Shown: piece after piece, positions 34,168 through 44,141 of the stretch | Numbering within the stretch: the stretch's first letter is position 1 | How the letters are laid out: every line of letters begins with the position of its first letter | Assembly: GCF_019355555.1 (NCBI RefSeq) | Contig: NZ_CP072142.1 | Span: 992,001-1,056,000, forward strand | Reading direction: 5' to 3' | Length of the DNA: 64,000 nt | Source: Rhizobium sp. L51/94 | Lineage (GTDB): Bacteria > Pseudomonadota > Alphaproteobacteria > Rhizobiales > Rhizobiaceae | Translations under genes and position numbers: made by a program | The notes under the pieces: generated by a model | What the model was told of the DNA's origin: nothing | Seen by the model: only the letters and a program-made list of their open reading frames with translations | The model's database searches: none

Positions 34168-36639
34168 ATGCGAATGACGGAAAATCAAATCGGCGGCAGT
34201 CGTCTTCGGCTACTTTGCAGCGTGCTGTTGGTAGCCTGCGTCGGCTTCGCACCGCTTTCCATATCGACAAATGCGGTAGCCGAAAGCGGCAAGAGTTACG
34301 CTTTCACAATCAGCGGCCAGCCGCTTTCCGCCGCACTGGTCCGCTATTCCTCCGTAACGGGCATCGACGTCGCGTTCGACGGTAATCTGCCCGCCAATCT
34401 GCGCACGAGCGGCATCAGTGGCAATCTCCCCGCCGAAGCCGCGCTGTCGCGCTTGCTGGCCGGGACTGGCCTGACGTACCGTTTCACGACGCCGACGACG
34501 GCACTGCTTGTCAATTCAAAGGCAGTCTCTCCGGATGCGGCAGCGGACGGTGACACATCCTTGCAACCCATCGTTCTCAAGGGGGAGCGAGGCCGAGGGC
34601 CGGTCGTGGGGTTTGTTGCCACGCAAAGCGCAACGGGCACGAAAACCGACGCCGCGCTCAAAAACACGCCACAGGCAATCAATGTCGTCACACGCGACCA
34701 GATGACGGCACAGGGATCGGCCACGCTGACCCAGGCGTTCCGGTATACGCCCGGCGTCATCAGCCAGTTCGGCGACGACAGCCGTTACGACTGGTTCACA
34801 ATTCGCGGCTTTCGCCCCGGCCGTTATCTCGATGGCCTCCGGCTGCCGTTTGGAGCCAGAGGCTATGCCCAGCCACGTGTCGAGCCCTACAGCCTCGAGC
34901 GCGCCGAAGTTCTGAAAGGTCCCGCCTCGGTTCTCTATGGTCAGAGCGAGCCCGGCGGCCTGATCAACATGGTTTCGAAGCGCCCCAGCGCCACTGCGAA
35001 GAACGAGGTGGAAACACAGTTCGGCACCGATAATCGCATCCAGACTGCATTCGATCTGAACGGCAACCTCAATGACGACGACAGCCTTCTCTACCGCCTC
35101 GTCGGCGTCGGCCGCCTGACCGACACGCAGTATGACTTCGTGAAGGAGAAGAAAGGCTACATCGCGCCATCCTTCACCTTCAAGCCGGACGAGGGTACAT
35201 CCCTCACGATCTACGGCAGCTACCAGCGGATCGATTCCCCCGGCGGTGGCGGCGCACCGGCACTTCCGGCCAATGGAACGCTCTATACCGGCAAATATCC
35301 GGAACTGCCGCGTAGCACATTCCCCGGGGAGCCGGGATACGACCATTACAAAAGCGAGCAGGCCTCGGTGGGCTACGAGCTCGAACACGAACTCGACGAG
35401 ACCTGGACCGTCCGGCAGAACCTTCGCTATTCCTATGTCAGCACGGACACCCAGCGCGTCCAGCCCTACTGCCCTTCGGCTTGCAACCCTGCGGGCTTCT
35501 ACCGTTACGCCTGGGCATTTCCGGAAAGCTCTCGAGCCGTCACGGTCGACAACCAGGCCGTGGGACATTTCTCGACCGGAGATCTGGCGCATACGGCCCT
35601 TTTCGGTCTCGACTATTCCTACGAAAGCAGCCGGTACGAAGAATCCGCGCTGTCGCCGATCTTTAAACTTTTCAATGGATTTGATCCCGTTTACGGGGCT
35701 ACCAGCGTTACCCGCCCTGCGATTGCCACCAAGATCAACCAGCAGCGCAGTCAGACCGGACTTTATGCGCAGGACCAGGTCGAGTGGGATCGTTTCGTGT
35801 TCTCGCTTGGCGGCCGATACGATTGGGCGAATACCGACACCAGAACCCGCACCAGCGTATCCGACAACGGTATCAACCAGAGGGACGGCCATTTCACCTG
35901 GCGCGCCGGCCTTGTCTACAATTTCGACAATGGCATTTCGCCCTATGCCGGCTATTCGACGTCGTTCAATCCTGCCAGTGGCACGGACCGCGCAGGCACG
36001 GCATTCGACCCCACCACCGGCGAACAGTTCGAAGTCGGCGTCAAATACCAGCCGGTCGGCCGAAACAGTTTCGTTACCCTCTCGGCCTTCGACCTGACGC
36101 AGGACAACGTTCTTTCGCCGGACCCGGAAAATACCAGTTTCAACGTTCAGACCGGCCAGGTCAGGATGCGGGGCATCGAGCTTGAGGGCAAGGCAGAGCT
36201 CACCGATGCCTTCTCAGTTCTCGCATCGTATGCCTACACCGACAGCGACATCACCAAGGCCAACGCCAACGCTGCCGGCGTCAGCAACCAGGGCAATCGC
36301 TTTGCCTTCGTGCCGCGCCATCAGGCCTCGCTGTGGCTCGACTATACGCTACAGACATCTACAACCTGGGATGGCCTCAGCCTTGGCGGCGGCGCGCGCT
36401 ATACCGGACAGACATATGGCGACAACGCCAACCTGTTCGACATACCCTCCTACACAGTCTTCGATGCCGCCGTGCGCTATGATTTCGGCAAGGCCAACCC
36501 GAAGATGGAGGGCCTGAAGGCATCGCTGAACGTGAGCAACCTGTTCGACCGGAAGTATGTCTCGACCTGCATCGCGGCCACGGGATGCTACTGGGGCGAA
36601 GGCCGTAGCGTCTATGCAACCCTCAAATACAGCTGGTAA
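34168..36639 (+). CDS. TonB-dependent siderophore receptor with STN signalling domain
   Basis: About 823 residues from ATG 34168; a TTG at 34078 is an alternative. Signal peptide RLRLLCSVLLVACVGFAPLS. The STN domain (YAFTISGQPLSAALVRYSSV) is followed by the plug (TPQAINVVTRDQMTAQGSAT, then YLDGLRLPFG and VEVLKGPxS-like RAEVLKGPASVLYGQSEPGG) and the beta barrel, ending in aromatic residues (YATLKYSW). This layout is that of FhuA/FoxA/FpvA-type receptors for ferric hydroxamates. With fhuDBC downstream, a ferrichrome- or ferrioxamine-like substrate is likely. Confidence 0.93.
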   Translation: MRMTENQIGGSRLRLLCSVLLVACVGFAPLSISTNAVAESGKSYAFTISGQPLSAALVRYSSVTGIDVAFDGNLPANLRTSGISGNLPAEAALSRLLAGTGLTYRFTTPTTALLVNSKAVSPDAAADGDTSLQPIVLKGERGRGPVVGFVATQSATGTKTDAALKNTPQAINVVTRDQMTAQGSATLTQAFRYTPGVISQFGDDSRYDWFTIRGFRPGRYLDGLRLPFGARGYAQPRVEPYSLERAEVLKGPASVLYGQSEPGGLINMVSKRPSATAKNEVETQFGTDNRIQTAFDLNGNLNDDDSLLYRLVGVGRLTDTQYDFVKEKKGYIAPSFTFKPDEGTSLTIYGSYQRIDSPGGGGAPALPANGTLYTGKYPELPRSTFPGEPGYDHYKSEQASVGYELEHELDETWTVRQNLRYSYVSTDTQRVQPYCPSACNPAGFYRYAWAFPESSRAVTVDNQAVGHFSTGDLAHTALFGLDYSYESSRYEESALSPIFKLFNGFDPVYGATSVTRPAIATKINQQRSQTGLYAQDQVEWDRFVFSLGGRYDWANTDTRTRTSVSDNGINQRDGHFTWRAGLVYNFDNGISPYAGYSTSFNPASGTDRAGTAFDPTTGEQFEVGVKYQPVGRNSFVTLSAFDLTQDNVLSPDPENTSFNVQTGQVRMRGIELEGKAELTDAFSVLASYAYTDSDITKANANAAGVSNQGNRFAFVPRHQASLWLDYTLQTSTTWDGLSLGGGARYTGQTYGDNANLFDIPSYTVFDAAVRYDFGKANPKMEGLKASLNVSNLFDRKYVSTCIAATGCYWGEGRSVYATLKYSW

Positions 36640-36645
36640 AAAGCC

Positions 36646-37530
36646 TTGGCATACCAGTCCGACCACAATAACCACTGGCTGACGCGGCGGCAGTTTGCCG
36701 CTGCGTTGACGGCTGCCTTTCTGCCAGCCCAGGCGATGGCGGAACCAACGGCGCCAAGGATCGCGGCGCTGGACTGGGGATGGGCGGAAAGCCTTCTCGC
36801 CCTCGAGTTTCCGCCGTTCGCAGTGGCAGAGGCGCCGCTCTACGGCGCCCGCGTCGTCGTGCCGACACTCCCGGATGTGACGATCGACCTCGGCTTGAGG
36901 TCGTGGCCCAACATGGAGCTGCTCCGCGCCCTCAAGCCCGACCTGATCCTTTCCCAGGCCGGCTATGGCGCCTCCGCTGCACGCCTCAATGACATTGCTC
37001 CAACTCTTGCCATGCCGCTCTACAGCGCCGGGCGCCAGCCATTGAAGGCCGCCGAGACTGGCCTCCGCACAGTCGCCGCGCATATCGGCAGAGACCGGAT
37101 TGCAGCGGATTACCTGCAGCGCTGCTATGCCCGGCTGGACGCCATAGCGCTGAAGGCAAAGATCTACGACGGACGGCCGCTGCTGATCGTCAAGTTCGCC
37201 GACGACAGGCTTGTCGACATCTATGGCGCCGGCGGCCTGTTCGACGATGTGCTGAAACATATCGGCATCGAAAATGCATGGGACGGCCCGACAAACAACT
37301 GGGGCTTTGCCACGGCGGGGCTGGAGGCGATTGCCCGATATCCGGATGCACGCGTGATCATCATCGAGCCGGGACCGCCCGGAACATTGCTGCACAGTGC
37401 GCTGTGGCAATCCCTGCCGGCGGTGCAGAAGGGCCATGTCGCGATGCTGCCACCCACCTGGGTTTTCGGAGCATTTCCGTCGGCGATGCGATTTGCCGAG
37501 GTCATTCAGCAAAGCATCTGCATCGCATGA
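36646..37530 (+). CDS. fhuD: Iron-siderophore ABC binding protein (FhuD-like)
   Basis: 294 residues from TTG 36646, seven bases after the receptor gene. The N-terminus has a Tat-like signal (TRRQFAAALTAAFLPAQAMA), usual for FhuD. The binding-protein body shows IAALDWGWAESLLALEFPPF and LKPDLILSQAGYG. It carries ferric hydroxamates from the receptor to FhuB. The stop overlaps the fhuB start (ATGA). Confidence 0.88.
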   Translation: MAYQSDHNNHWLTRRQFAAALTAAFLPAQAMAEPTAPRIAALDWGWAESLLALEFPPFAVAEAPLYGARVVVPTLPDVTIDLGLRSWPNMELLRALKPDLILSQAGYGASAARLNDIAPTLAMPLYSAGRQPLKAAETGLRTVAAHIGRDRIAADYLQRCYARLDAIALKAKIYDGRPLLIVKFADDRLVDIYGAGGLFDDVLKHIGIENAWDGPTNNWGFATAGLEAIARYPDARVIIIEPGPPGTLLHSALWQSLPAVQKGHVAMLPPTWVFGAFPSAMRFAEVIQQSICIA

Positions 37531-39506
37531 TATCTCCCCTGATGACACCTGCCCGCCTGAGCCTCATAATCGCCTTGGCAGCACTTTTGCTCTACGTCAG
37601 TGCAATACTTGGCTATGTTCCGGTTACCGACCTCCAGCATGCGCTCTGGCAGCCAGACCCCGCCTCCTTCGGCGAGGTCTATGTCCACTTCTCGCTTCTG
37701 CCGCGGATGATCGTTGCCCTCCTCGCCGGTTCCTCTCTCGCCTTTGCCGGCACGATCTTCCAGCAACTCCTGAAGAACCCGCTCGCCGAACCGTCGACGC
37801 TGGGCATCCTCTCAGGCGCGCAGCTCGCCATCACCGTCGTCTCGCTGTTAGCCGTCACCGTATCGGCAAGCGAGCGCGAAATAGCCGGTCTTGCGGGCGG
37901 TCTCGCAGCCGTGGCGATTGTTGCCAGCCTTGCGAAGAAGGCGAATTTCGCACCGATGACACTGCTGCTCTGCGGTATGATCATAAGCTTTTCGGCCGGA
38001 TCGGCCTCCGTCATCCTGGCACTGTTTCATCACGAATATCTGCGGGGCGTATTCATCTGGGGCAGCGGTTCGCTGATCCAGAACGACTATTCCAACGCGG
38101 AGGCCCTGTCATTGCGCCTGGTCGTGCTCATCCCGGCGTTGCTGCTTTTCTATCGACCGCTTGCTGTCGCCGGCGTCGACGATGCGAATGCCCGCAGTCT
38201 CGGCATTTCGTCCGGTACTCTACGCGCAGCGGTACTCTTGATTGCTACCATTCTCTCAGCTGTCGTCGTCGCCCGGGTGGGCGTCATCGCATTTGTGGGC
38301 CTCGCCGCAACCAGCGTCGCGCGGATTGCAGGCGCGAGGACCTTCCGGCAGCGGCTATTCTGGGGGTCGCTGATGGGTGCCCTGCTTCTGGCTCTGGCCG
38401 ATGGCATAGTTCTTGTCAGCGCTCCATTTGTTGGAGAGGTCCCGACAGGCACGGTGACAGCCATCACCGGTGCTATCCTGATGCTCTTCCTTCTCAAGGG
38501 TGTGCCGCACTCCATGGACGAGGTGACCCCGGCGGAAAGCATCCATGCGCAGCCTTTGTTATCGAGCCGTTTCCTCATACCTGCCTGCCTCGTCATCGCC
38601 GTGACGATCGCAATCTTTTCGCTGACCGAGCAAATCTTCACACACGGCATCGATCCGACGGTTCTCTTCGCAGGGCGATGGCCACGTGTTCTCACCTCCG
38701 CCAGCGCAGGCGCCATGCTTGCCCTTGCAGGCGCCGTAATCCAGGTCACGACGCGCAATCCGATGGCAAGCCCCGAGGGCCTCGGGGTCAGCGCCGGCGC
38801 GGGGCTGGGGATCATCGCCGCGTTTTTCCTCGACGGCATGGCATCACCACTGGTGCCGCTCGCAGGGGGTATCGTTGGCGCAATGCTGTCATTCGCCCTC
38901 GTGCTGGCGGTTGCACGGCAAAGGAACTATGCGCCGGGACCGGTCCTGCTAGCTGGCATCGCCGTCGGCGCACTCGCCAGCGCCATCATTTCCTTCATCG
39001 TTGCCAGCGGCGATCCGCGTGCAAGTTACATCCTCGCCTGGACCATGGGGCCAACCTTTCGCGCCACGGGCATTGTCGCACTGATCGCCGCCGGTTTTGC
39101 CATCGTCGGGCTGGCCTTGGCACCGCTCTTTCGCCGCTGGCTGGAAGTCCTGCCACTCGGCGATGGCGCGGCACGCTCTTTCGGCATTAATCCGGGCCGG
39201 TCGCGCGCCGTTCTGTTGCTGTTCGTCGCCACGTTGACGGGTGCAGCGACGATGATGGTGGGGCCTTTAAGCTTCATCGGACTGATGGCGCCGCACATGG
39301 CGCGGATGGCCGGCGTACGTGGCCAGATCCACTTGCTTCTGACGGCGAGCGCGATAGGCGCAACGCTGATGGTGGCGGCTGACTGGCTGGGTCGATCTGC
39401 CGACTTCCCTTATGAAATCCCGGCAGGCGTGATGGCGGCGTTCATCGGCGGACCATACTTCCTGTGGGTCATCCGTGGGCAGGGCAGAGCCGCGTCCCGT
39501 TCATGA
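37527..39506 (+). CDS. fhuB: Iron-siderophore ABC permease, fused two-half FhuB
   Basis: 659 residues starting at the ATG that overlaps the fhuD stop. It contains two FecCD/BtuC-type halves: the first with PRMIVALLAGSSLAFAGTIF and NPLAEPSTLGI, the second with PRVLTSASAGAMLALAGAVI and NPMASPEGLGVSAG. Together they make about 20 membrane segments, the known FhuB double-length design. Inner-membrane channel for ferric hydroxamates, energised by FhuC. Confidence 0.93.
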   Translation: MISPLMTPARLSLIIALAALLLYVSAILGYVPVTDLQHALWQPDPASFGEVYVHFSLLPRMIVALLAGSSLAFAGTIFQQLLKNPLAEPSTLGILSGAQLAITVVSLLAVTVSASEREIAGLAGGLAAVAIVASLAKKANFAPMTLLLCGMIISFSAGSASVILALFHHEYLRGVFIWGSGSLIQNDYSNAEALSLRLVVLIPALLLFYRPLAVAGVDDANARSLGISSGTLRAAVLLIATILSAVVVARVGVIAFVGLAATSVARIAGARTFRQRLFWGSLMGALLLALADGIVLVSAPFVGEVPTGTVTAITGAILMLFLLKGVPHSMDEVTPAESIHAQPLLSSRFLIPACLVIAVTIAIFSLTEQIFTHGIDPTVLFAGRWPRVLTSASAGAMLALAGAVIQVTTRNPMASPEGLGVSAGAGLGIIAAFFLDGMASPLVPLAGGIVGAMLSFALVLAVARQRNYAPGPVLLAGIAVGALASAIISFIVASGDPRASYILAWTMGPTFRATGIVALIAAGFAIVGLALAPLFRRWLEVLPLGDGAARSFGINPGRSRAVLLLFVATLTGAATMMVGPLSFIGLMAPHMARMAGVRGQIHLLLTASAIGATLMVAADWLGRSADFPYEIPAGVMAAFIGGPYFLWVIRGQGRAASRS

Positions 39507-39523
39507 AAAAAGAGGAATACGTG

Positions 39524-40369
39524 ATGATTGACGGACGCGAAGATCATGGGAGCGATGCGATGTCGGCGGCACCGTTCCTTGCCCGTGCGGGAACCTCCGC
39601 CTTGTTCACGCTCGATCGCGCCGGTTTCTTCATCGATAAGCGCCCCCTGCTGGAACCATTGACGATAGATATGCCAACCCGTCGTTTGATTGGCCTGATC
39701 GGCCATAACGGCTCTGGCAAATCGACCTTGCTGAAGCTGCTGGCGCGCCAGCAGGCGGCGTCGACGGGCACAATTTGCTTTGAAGGCAAGAGCCTGAAGG
39801 AATGGGCAGACCGGCCGTTTGCCCGCAAGGTAGCCTATCTCCCGCAACAAACACCGAACGCCTCCGGCATGCTTGTCAGCGAACTGGTGGCGCTCGGGCG
39901 CTATCCTTGGCACGGCGCCCTGGGCCGCTTTGGACAGCACGACCGCTGCATGGTGGAAGAGGCGATGGAGTTGGCCGATGTTGCCATCTACCGCGACCGC
40001 CTCGTCGATACACTTTCGGGCGGGGAGCGGCAGCGTGCCTGGCTCGCCATGCTGGTCGCGCAGGAGACCGAATGCCTGCTTCTGGACGAACCGATCTCGG
40101 CGCTCGACGTCGCGCACCAGATCGAAGTGCTCTCGCTCGTTCGACGGCTCGCAGAGCAGCGTGGACTGGGTGTCGTCATGGTTCTCCATGACGTCAACAT
40201 GGCAGCCCGCTTTTGCGACGAGATTCTGGCCCTTCATTCAGGGCGGCTCATCGCACGCGGTACGCCCGAAGAAATCGTGGTGCCAACCCAACTACAGGCC
40301 ATTTACGGTATCGAAATGGGGGTAATGCGCCATCCCGACACCGGCATTCCACTTGCCTACGTCCGATAA
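39524..40369 (+). CDS. fhuC: Iron-siderophore ABC ATPase (FhuC-like)
   Basis: 281 residues from ATG 39524, preceded by AGAGGA; ATG 39503, overlapping the fhuB stop, is an alternative. Walker A GHNGSGKS, Q-loop LPQQTP, signature LSGGERQR, Walker B CLLLDEPISALD and H-loop VLHDVNMA are all present. Last gene of the siderophore set. Confidence 0.93.
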   Translation: MIDGREDHGSDAMSAAPFLARAGTSALFTLDRAGFFIDKRPLLEPLTIDMPTRRLIGLIGHNGSGKSTLLKLLARQQAASTGTICFEGKSLKEWADRPFARKVAYLPQQTPNASGMLVSELVALGRYPWHGALGRFGQHDRCMVEEAMELADVAIYRDRLVDTLSGGERQRAWLAMLVAQETECLLLDEPISALDVAHQIEVLSLVRRLAEQRGLGVVMVLHDVNMAARFCDEILALHSGRLIARGTPEEIVVPTQLQAIYGIEMGVMRHPDTGIPLAYVR

Positions 40370-40759
40370 GCAATTTTCTGACGCCTGGCCCGGAAATCAC
40401 GGCTCTGCGTGCAGGCGGCTGTATGCACACACAATGAAGCATTCGGCTTGATGCAATTAGGTTAACATAGTCCCGGCAGCCTAATCGGCTTTCGACGGAA
40501 TTTTCAAGTCATTAAATTCGTTCGGGAAAAGCAGGTTCTTTGCGGGATCAGTGGTTCACACTTCTTCAAGGCGATAATCTTGCAACGTAGCGCCCGAGTA
40601 TCACGGTCTTTCAAAGGCAATCTCCCGGTCAAGGGCTATAGCGCCTTTGCCGGCCCGCAAACCGGCACCCCTCACCGAAGGTGTCGGCCTTTGTATCCTT
40701 TATGGCCGACAACCTCTTGCGCGATCCGCACAGGTGAGGGGGGTCTCGGCAACTTCGCG
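40370..40759. other. Intergenic region with dispersed motif d
   Basis: About 390 bp between fhuC and the convergent LysR gene. GGTTCACACTTCTTCAAGGC at 40553-40572 is a weaker relative of the repeated motif. A GCCGGCCCGCAAACCGGCAC hairpin near 40650 may act as terminator. No gene is seen. Confidence 0.45.
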
Positions 40760-41689
40760 CTACGGCTCAGGGCTTTGCGGTACAGGTGGCAGCTGACATT
40801 CGCTTGAAAACAGCCGCGCACTGATGAAATCGACGAACACCCGGACTTTGGGCGACAGATGCCGGCTCGAGGGCCAGATCAGGTTGAACTGGCCGGGCAG
40901 ATCGAGGTGATCGACCAACAGCGGCACCAGTTCGCCCGTCTTCAGAGACGCTGCCGCCAGAAAATCGGGCATACAGCCGATGCCCAGGCCGCGCAGCACC
41001 GCGCCACGCAAGGCCTCCATGTTGTTGCAGGTCAGAATATGGCGGATCCGGACCTCCGGCTCGTCCGCAGGAAGAACGAGCGGCCACTCCTGAACCTTCC
41101 CGCTATTGGGAAAGCGAAATCCGATCCCGACATGGGATGAGAGATCTCGCGGGCATGTCGGTGTACCCTCTCGCTCCAGATAGGCGGGGGACGCACAAAG
41201 GAGCAGCCGGAACGGCCGCAACGCGCGCATCATGATGCGGCTATCGGGCATCTGTCCACTTCGGATGGCGACATCGACGCCCTCGTCGATCAGATCGACG
41301 ATGCGGTCGTTGAAATCCAGATCGAGTTCGATCTCCGGGTAAAGCTGCAGGAATTCGGAAAGCACCGGCAAGAGCAGATGATAGGCGACGATCGGAGCAC
41401 TGACCCTGACGCGTCCGCGCGGGGTTCCCCGGGTTTGCAGGAGCGTCTCCTGCGCATCGTCGAGATCGTCGAGAATGCCACGGCATCGCTCGTGAAACGC
41501 CCGACCTTCCTCCGTCAGACGCAGGCTGCGGGTCGAACGTTGCAACAGTCTGATGCCAAGCTGGCTTTCGAGCTTTGTCACGGCTTTGCCAACGGCAGAC
41601 GGCGACAGGCCGAGCACGCGCCCGGCGGCAACGAAACTGCCGAGATCGGCCGTGCGAACGAAGGCCATCAGGCCAGATAGTCCGTCCAT
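40760..41689 (-). CDS. LysR-family transcriptional regulator
   Basis: 309 residues. HTH region MDGLSGLMAFVRTADLGSFV, then LSPSAVGKAVTKLESQLGIR and LLQRSTRSLRLTEEG, of the DmlR/CrgA-like subgroup. Effector domain after residue 90. Divergent from the MFS exporter gene with about 145 bp between them, the usual arrangement for a LysR regulator and its target. Confidence 0.92.
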   Translation of the reverse strand: MDGLSGLMAFVRTADLGSFVAAGRVLGLSPSAVGKAVTKLESQLGIRLLQRSTRSLRLTEEGRAFHERCRGILDDLDDAQETLLQTRGTPRGRVRVSAPIVAYHLLLPVLSEFLQLYPEIELDLDFNDRIVDLIDEGVDVAIRSGQMPDSRIMMRALRPFRLLLCASPAYLEREGTPTCPRDLSSHVGIGFRFPNSGKVQEWPLVLPADEPEVRIRHILTCNNMEALRGAVLRGLGIGCMPDFLAAASLKTGELVPLLVDHLDLPGQFNLIWPSSRHLSPKVRVFVDFISARLFSSECQLPPVPQSPEP

Positions 41690-41834
41690 GGGAAGAGGTC
41701 TAGTTCAATCCATTCGAGCGTAATGCTCCGTTATGAATGGAAGTGCGGCGATATTCCTCCGCATTCAAGCACAGATATACTGAGATGGAAACAGGCAGCC
41801 GTCCTTGCGGCTGTTTCCAGCTTCAGGAGCAATC

Positions 41835-43365
41835 ATGTCCCCGCATTCCAAACCATCTGAGCGAGCCGCGAAATGGCTCGCGCTGCTCGCGGTGTGCCTT
41901 GCCGCTGCCGCCATGCCTTTGACATTCACAGGCACGGCGGTGGCACTGCCCTCCATTGGCCGGGTGCTGGGTGGCAGCCCCGTTGCGATCGCCTGGGTGA
42001 CCAACGCCTTCATGCTCACCTTCGGATCGACCCTGATGGCGGCGGGAGCGCTGGCGGACAGCTATGGCCGCAAGCGGATCTTTCTGACCGGGACTGGATT
42101 GTTTGCAGTGTTCTCGCTGGCGCTTGTCGCAGCACCTGACATCCTGCTGTTCGACCTGCTGCGCGCGGCTCAGGGGCTTGCGGCGGCAGCGGCCTTTTCG
42201 GGTGGAATGGCGGCGCTGGCGCAGGAATTCGACGGTCCCGCACGGCTTCGCGCCTTCAGCATTGTCGGCACCAGTTTCGGCGTCGGCCTGTCGCTCGGCC
42301 CGGTCGCGTCAGGCTTGATGATCGAGGCCTTCGGCTGGCGCAGCATCTTTGTGGCTGTGGTGATCTTCGCCGTTCTCGCCTTTGCTCTCGGTTGGCGTAC
42401 GCTGAAGGAAAGCCGGGACCCGGATGCAAGTGGCCTCGACTGGGGCGGTGCGCTGACCTTCACGGCGGCACTCGGTCTCTTCACCTATGGTCTTCTGCTT
42501 GCGCCCGATCTCGGTTGGGGCGATGGCAGGGTCGTCGGGCTGCTTATCGGCGCCGCGCTGTTCCTCATCCTGTTTGTCGTGATTCAACGTCGGGTCTGCC
42601 GACCAATGCTTGACCTCTCCCTGTTCGCCTATCCACGCTTCGTTGGCGTGCAATTGCTGGCGGCTGCTCCCGCCTATGGCTTCGTCGTGTTGCTGATCCT
42701 GCTTCCGGCACGCTTCATCGGTATTGAGGGCATGCGTGAGGTTGCGGCCGGAACATTGATGATTGCGCTCTCTGCGCCTCTGCTGATCCTGCCCGTTGCG
42801 GCCGGACTGCTGACACGCTGGTTCCACCCAGCGACGCTCTGCGGCACGGGGCTGCTGATTTCGGCAGGCGGTCTGTTCTGGCTCGGGCAGATCCCGGTCG
42901 GGACACCTGTCTGGACGACAGCCTTGCCAATGCTTGTGATAGGTACGGGCATCAGCCTGCCATGGGGACTGATGGACGGGCTGGCGGTCAGCGTGGTGCC
43001 GAAAGAACGCGCCGGCATGGCAACCGGCATCTTCAGCACCACACGTGTGGCAGGTGAGGGCGTGGCCCTTGCGGTCGTCGGCGCGATCCTCTCGCTGCTG
43101 ATTGCTGGCAGGATGCATGGGCTAGCCGAGCGCGGCAGTATCGTCGTTTCCGCCCAGAGGCTCGCCGCCGGTGATGTTGTCATGGCGGCCAGCGCCATGC
43201 CCGGTACGGAGCGGGCAGTGCTTGGTATCGATTTATTCGGATGCGTTCAGCGATCTTCTTCTTCTGCTGGCCGCAATCACCCTTCTTACGGCGCTCGTGG
43301 TGTTCCTGTTTCTGAAGACAGAGGCGCATGACGCGCTCAAACCTCAGGTCGATGGCGCGGTGTAG
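41835..43365 (+). pseudogene. MFS transporter (14-TM DHA2-like) with C-terminal frameshift
   Basis: ATG 41835 follows CAGGAGC. The main frame (to 43331) shows the DHA2-type pattern: VALPSIGRVLGGSPVAIAWV, MAAGALADSYGRKRIFLTGT (motif A) and FGVGLSLGPVASGLMIEAFG (motif C-like). Around 43235 the coherent sequence moves to another frame, SDAFSDLLLLLAAITLLTAL with VVFLFLKTEAHD, the expected last helix. In the annotated frame this is replaced by a polar tail. Whether the truncated transporter works, or the base sequence has an error, cannot be told. Probable target of the divergent LysR regulator. Confidence 0.8.
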
Positions 43366-43586
43366 TTGTTATTGAGGAGATCATCGCATCGTCACGCTCG
43401 TTTCGCTGTGGAGTGCCAGAAGGTATGTGGCGATATTGCTTTTGAGCCGACCGATGGAACGGCTCGACCGGCAGCCTTGACAGCGAGGTCAAGGCATTGC
43501 GTCACGCGTGAGCGGGATAGGCGCCGGCTCATGCTTTCGGAAAGACATAGGCATTCGGCCGACGATCTCTCAGATCTTGGAACCAT

Positions 43587-44141
43587 CGCTTCAATGGTCG
43601 GTCGGTTTTCAAGGCCTTGGCCTTCATCTACGTCGAGGTATTCCGGCGCGTACCTTTCCTGGTGACGCTGCTGATGTTCTTCTTCGGTGCGCAGGTGATC
43701 GGACTGGATCTGTCGCCGCTTGCCATCACCGTGATCAGCACCTCGGTCATTTCCACTGCCTTCGTCGCCGAGATTATCCGCGCAGCTCTTGCCGCCGTCA
43801 GCCCGAGCCAGTTGGAAACGGCCGCGGTGATGAACTTTTCGCCGTGGCAAATTCTCTACCATGTCCGCTGGCCGCAGGCGTGGCCACTGATACTGCCGCC
43901 GGTCTTCGGGTATTTCGTGCTGTTTATCAAGGACACTGCGCTAGCCTCACAGATCGGCGTCCTCGAGCTGACCCAGGCCGGCAAAATTCTCAATACCAAG
44001 GGTTTTTCGGCTCTGCTGGTCTTCACGACCATCCTGGTTCTGTATTTTCTGATTTCCTATCCCTTGGCTCGGCTAGGGACTTATCTGGAGAGCTATATTG
44101 GCGCATCTCGACATTCGCGGTCTCGCAGCCCGTTACGCTGA
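43587..44141 (+). pseudogene. Amino-acid ABC permease, N-terminus deleted
   Basis: The frame FNGRSVFKALAFIYVEVFRR joins the HisMQ/GlnP-type permease after its first membrane helix; the first 60-70 residues of such proteins are missing. The rest is intact: AFVAEIIRAALAAVSPSQLE is the EAA loop (E-x-x-R-x-A), then GYFVLFIKDTALASQIGVLE. The 220 bp between the MFS gene and this point are uncoded fragments, so a deletion has likely fused the two loci. Confidence 0.75.

Noticed and set aside
34516..35892. 458-residue open frame antisense to the TonB receptor
   Set aside because: The receptor frame has all plug and barrel motifs; the antisense frame has none.
36349..37548. 399-residue frame antisense to fhuD
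   Set aside because: No recognisable domain, and it crosses the receptor/fhuD border.
37397..39190. 597-residue plus-strand frame overlapping fhuB
   Set aside because: Rich in Arg/Cys/His without hydrophobic segments; an out-of-frame shadow of fhuB.
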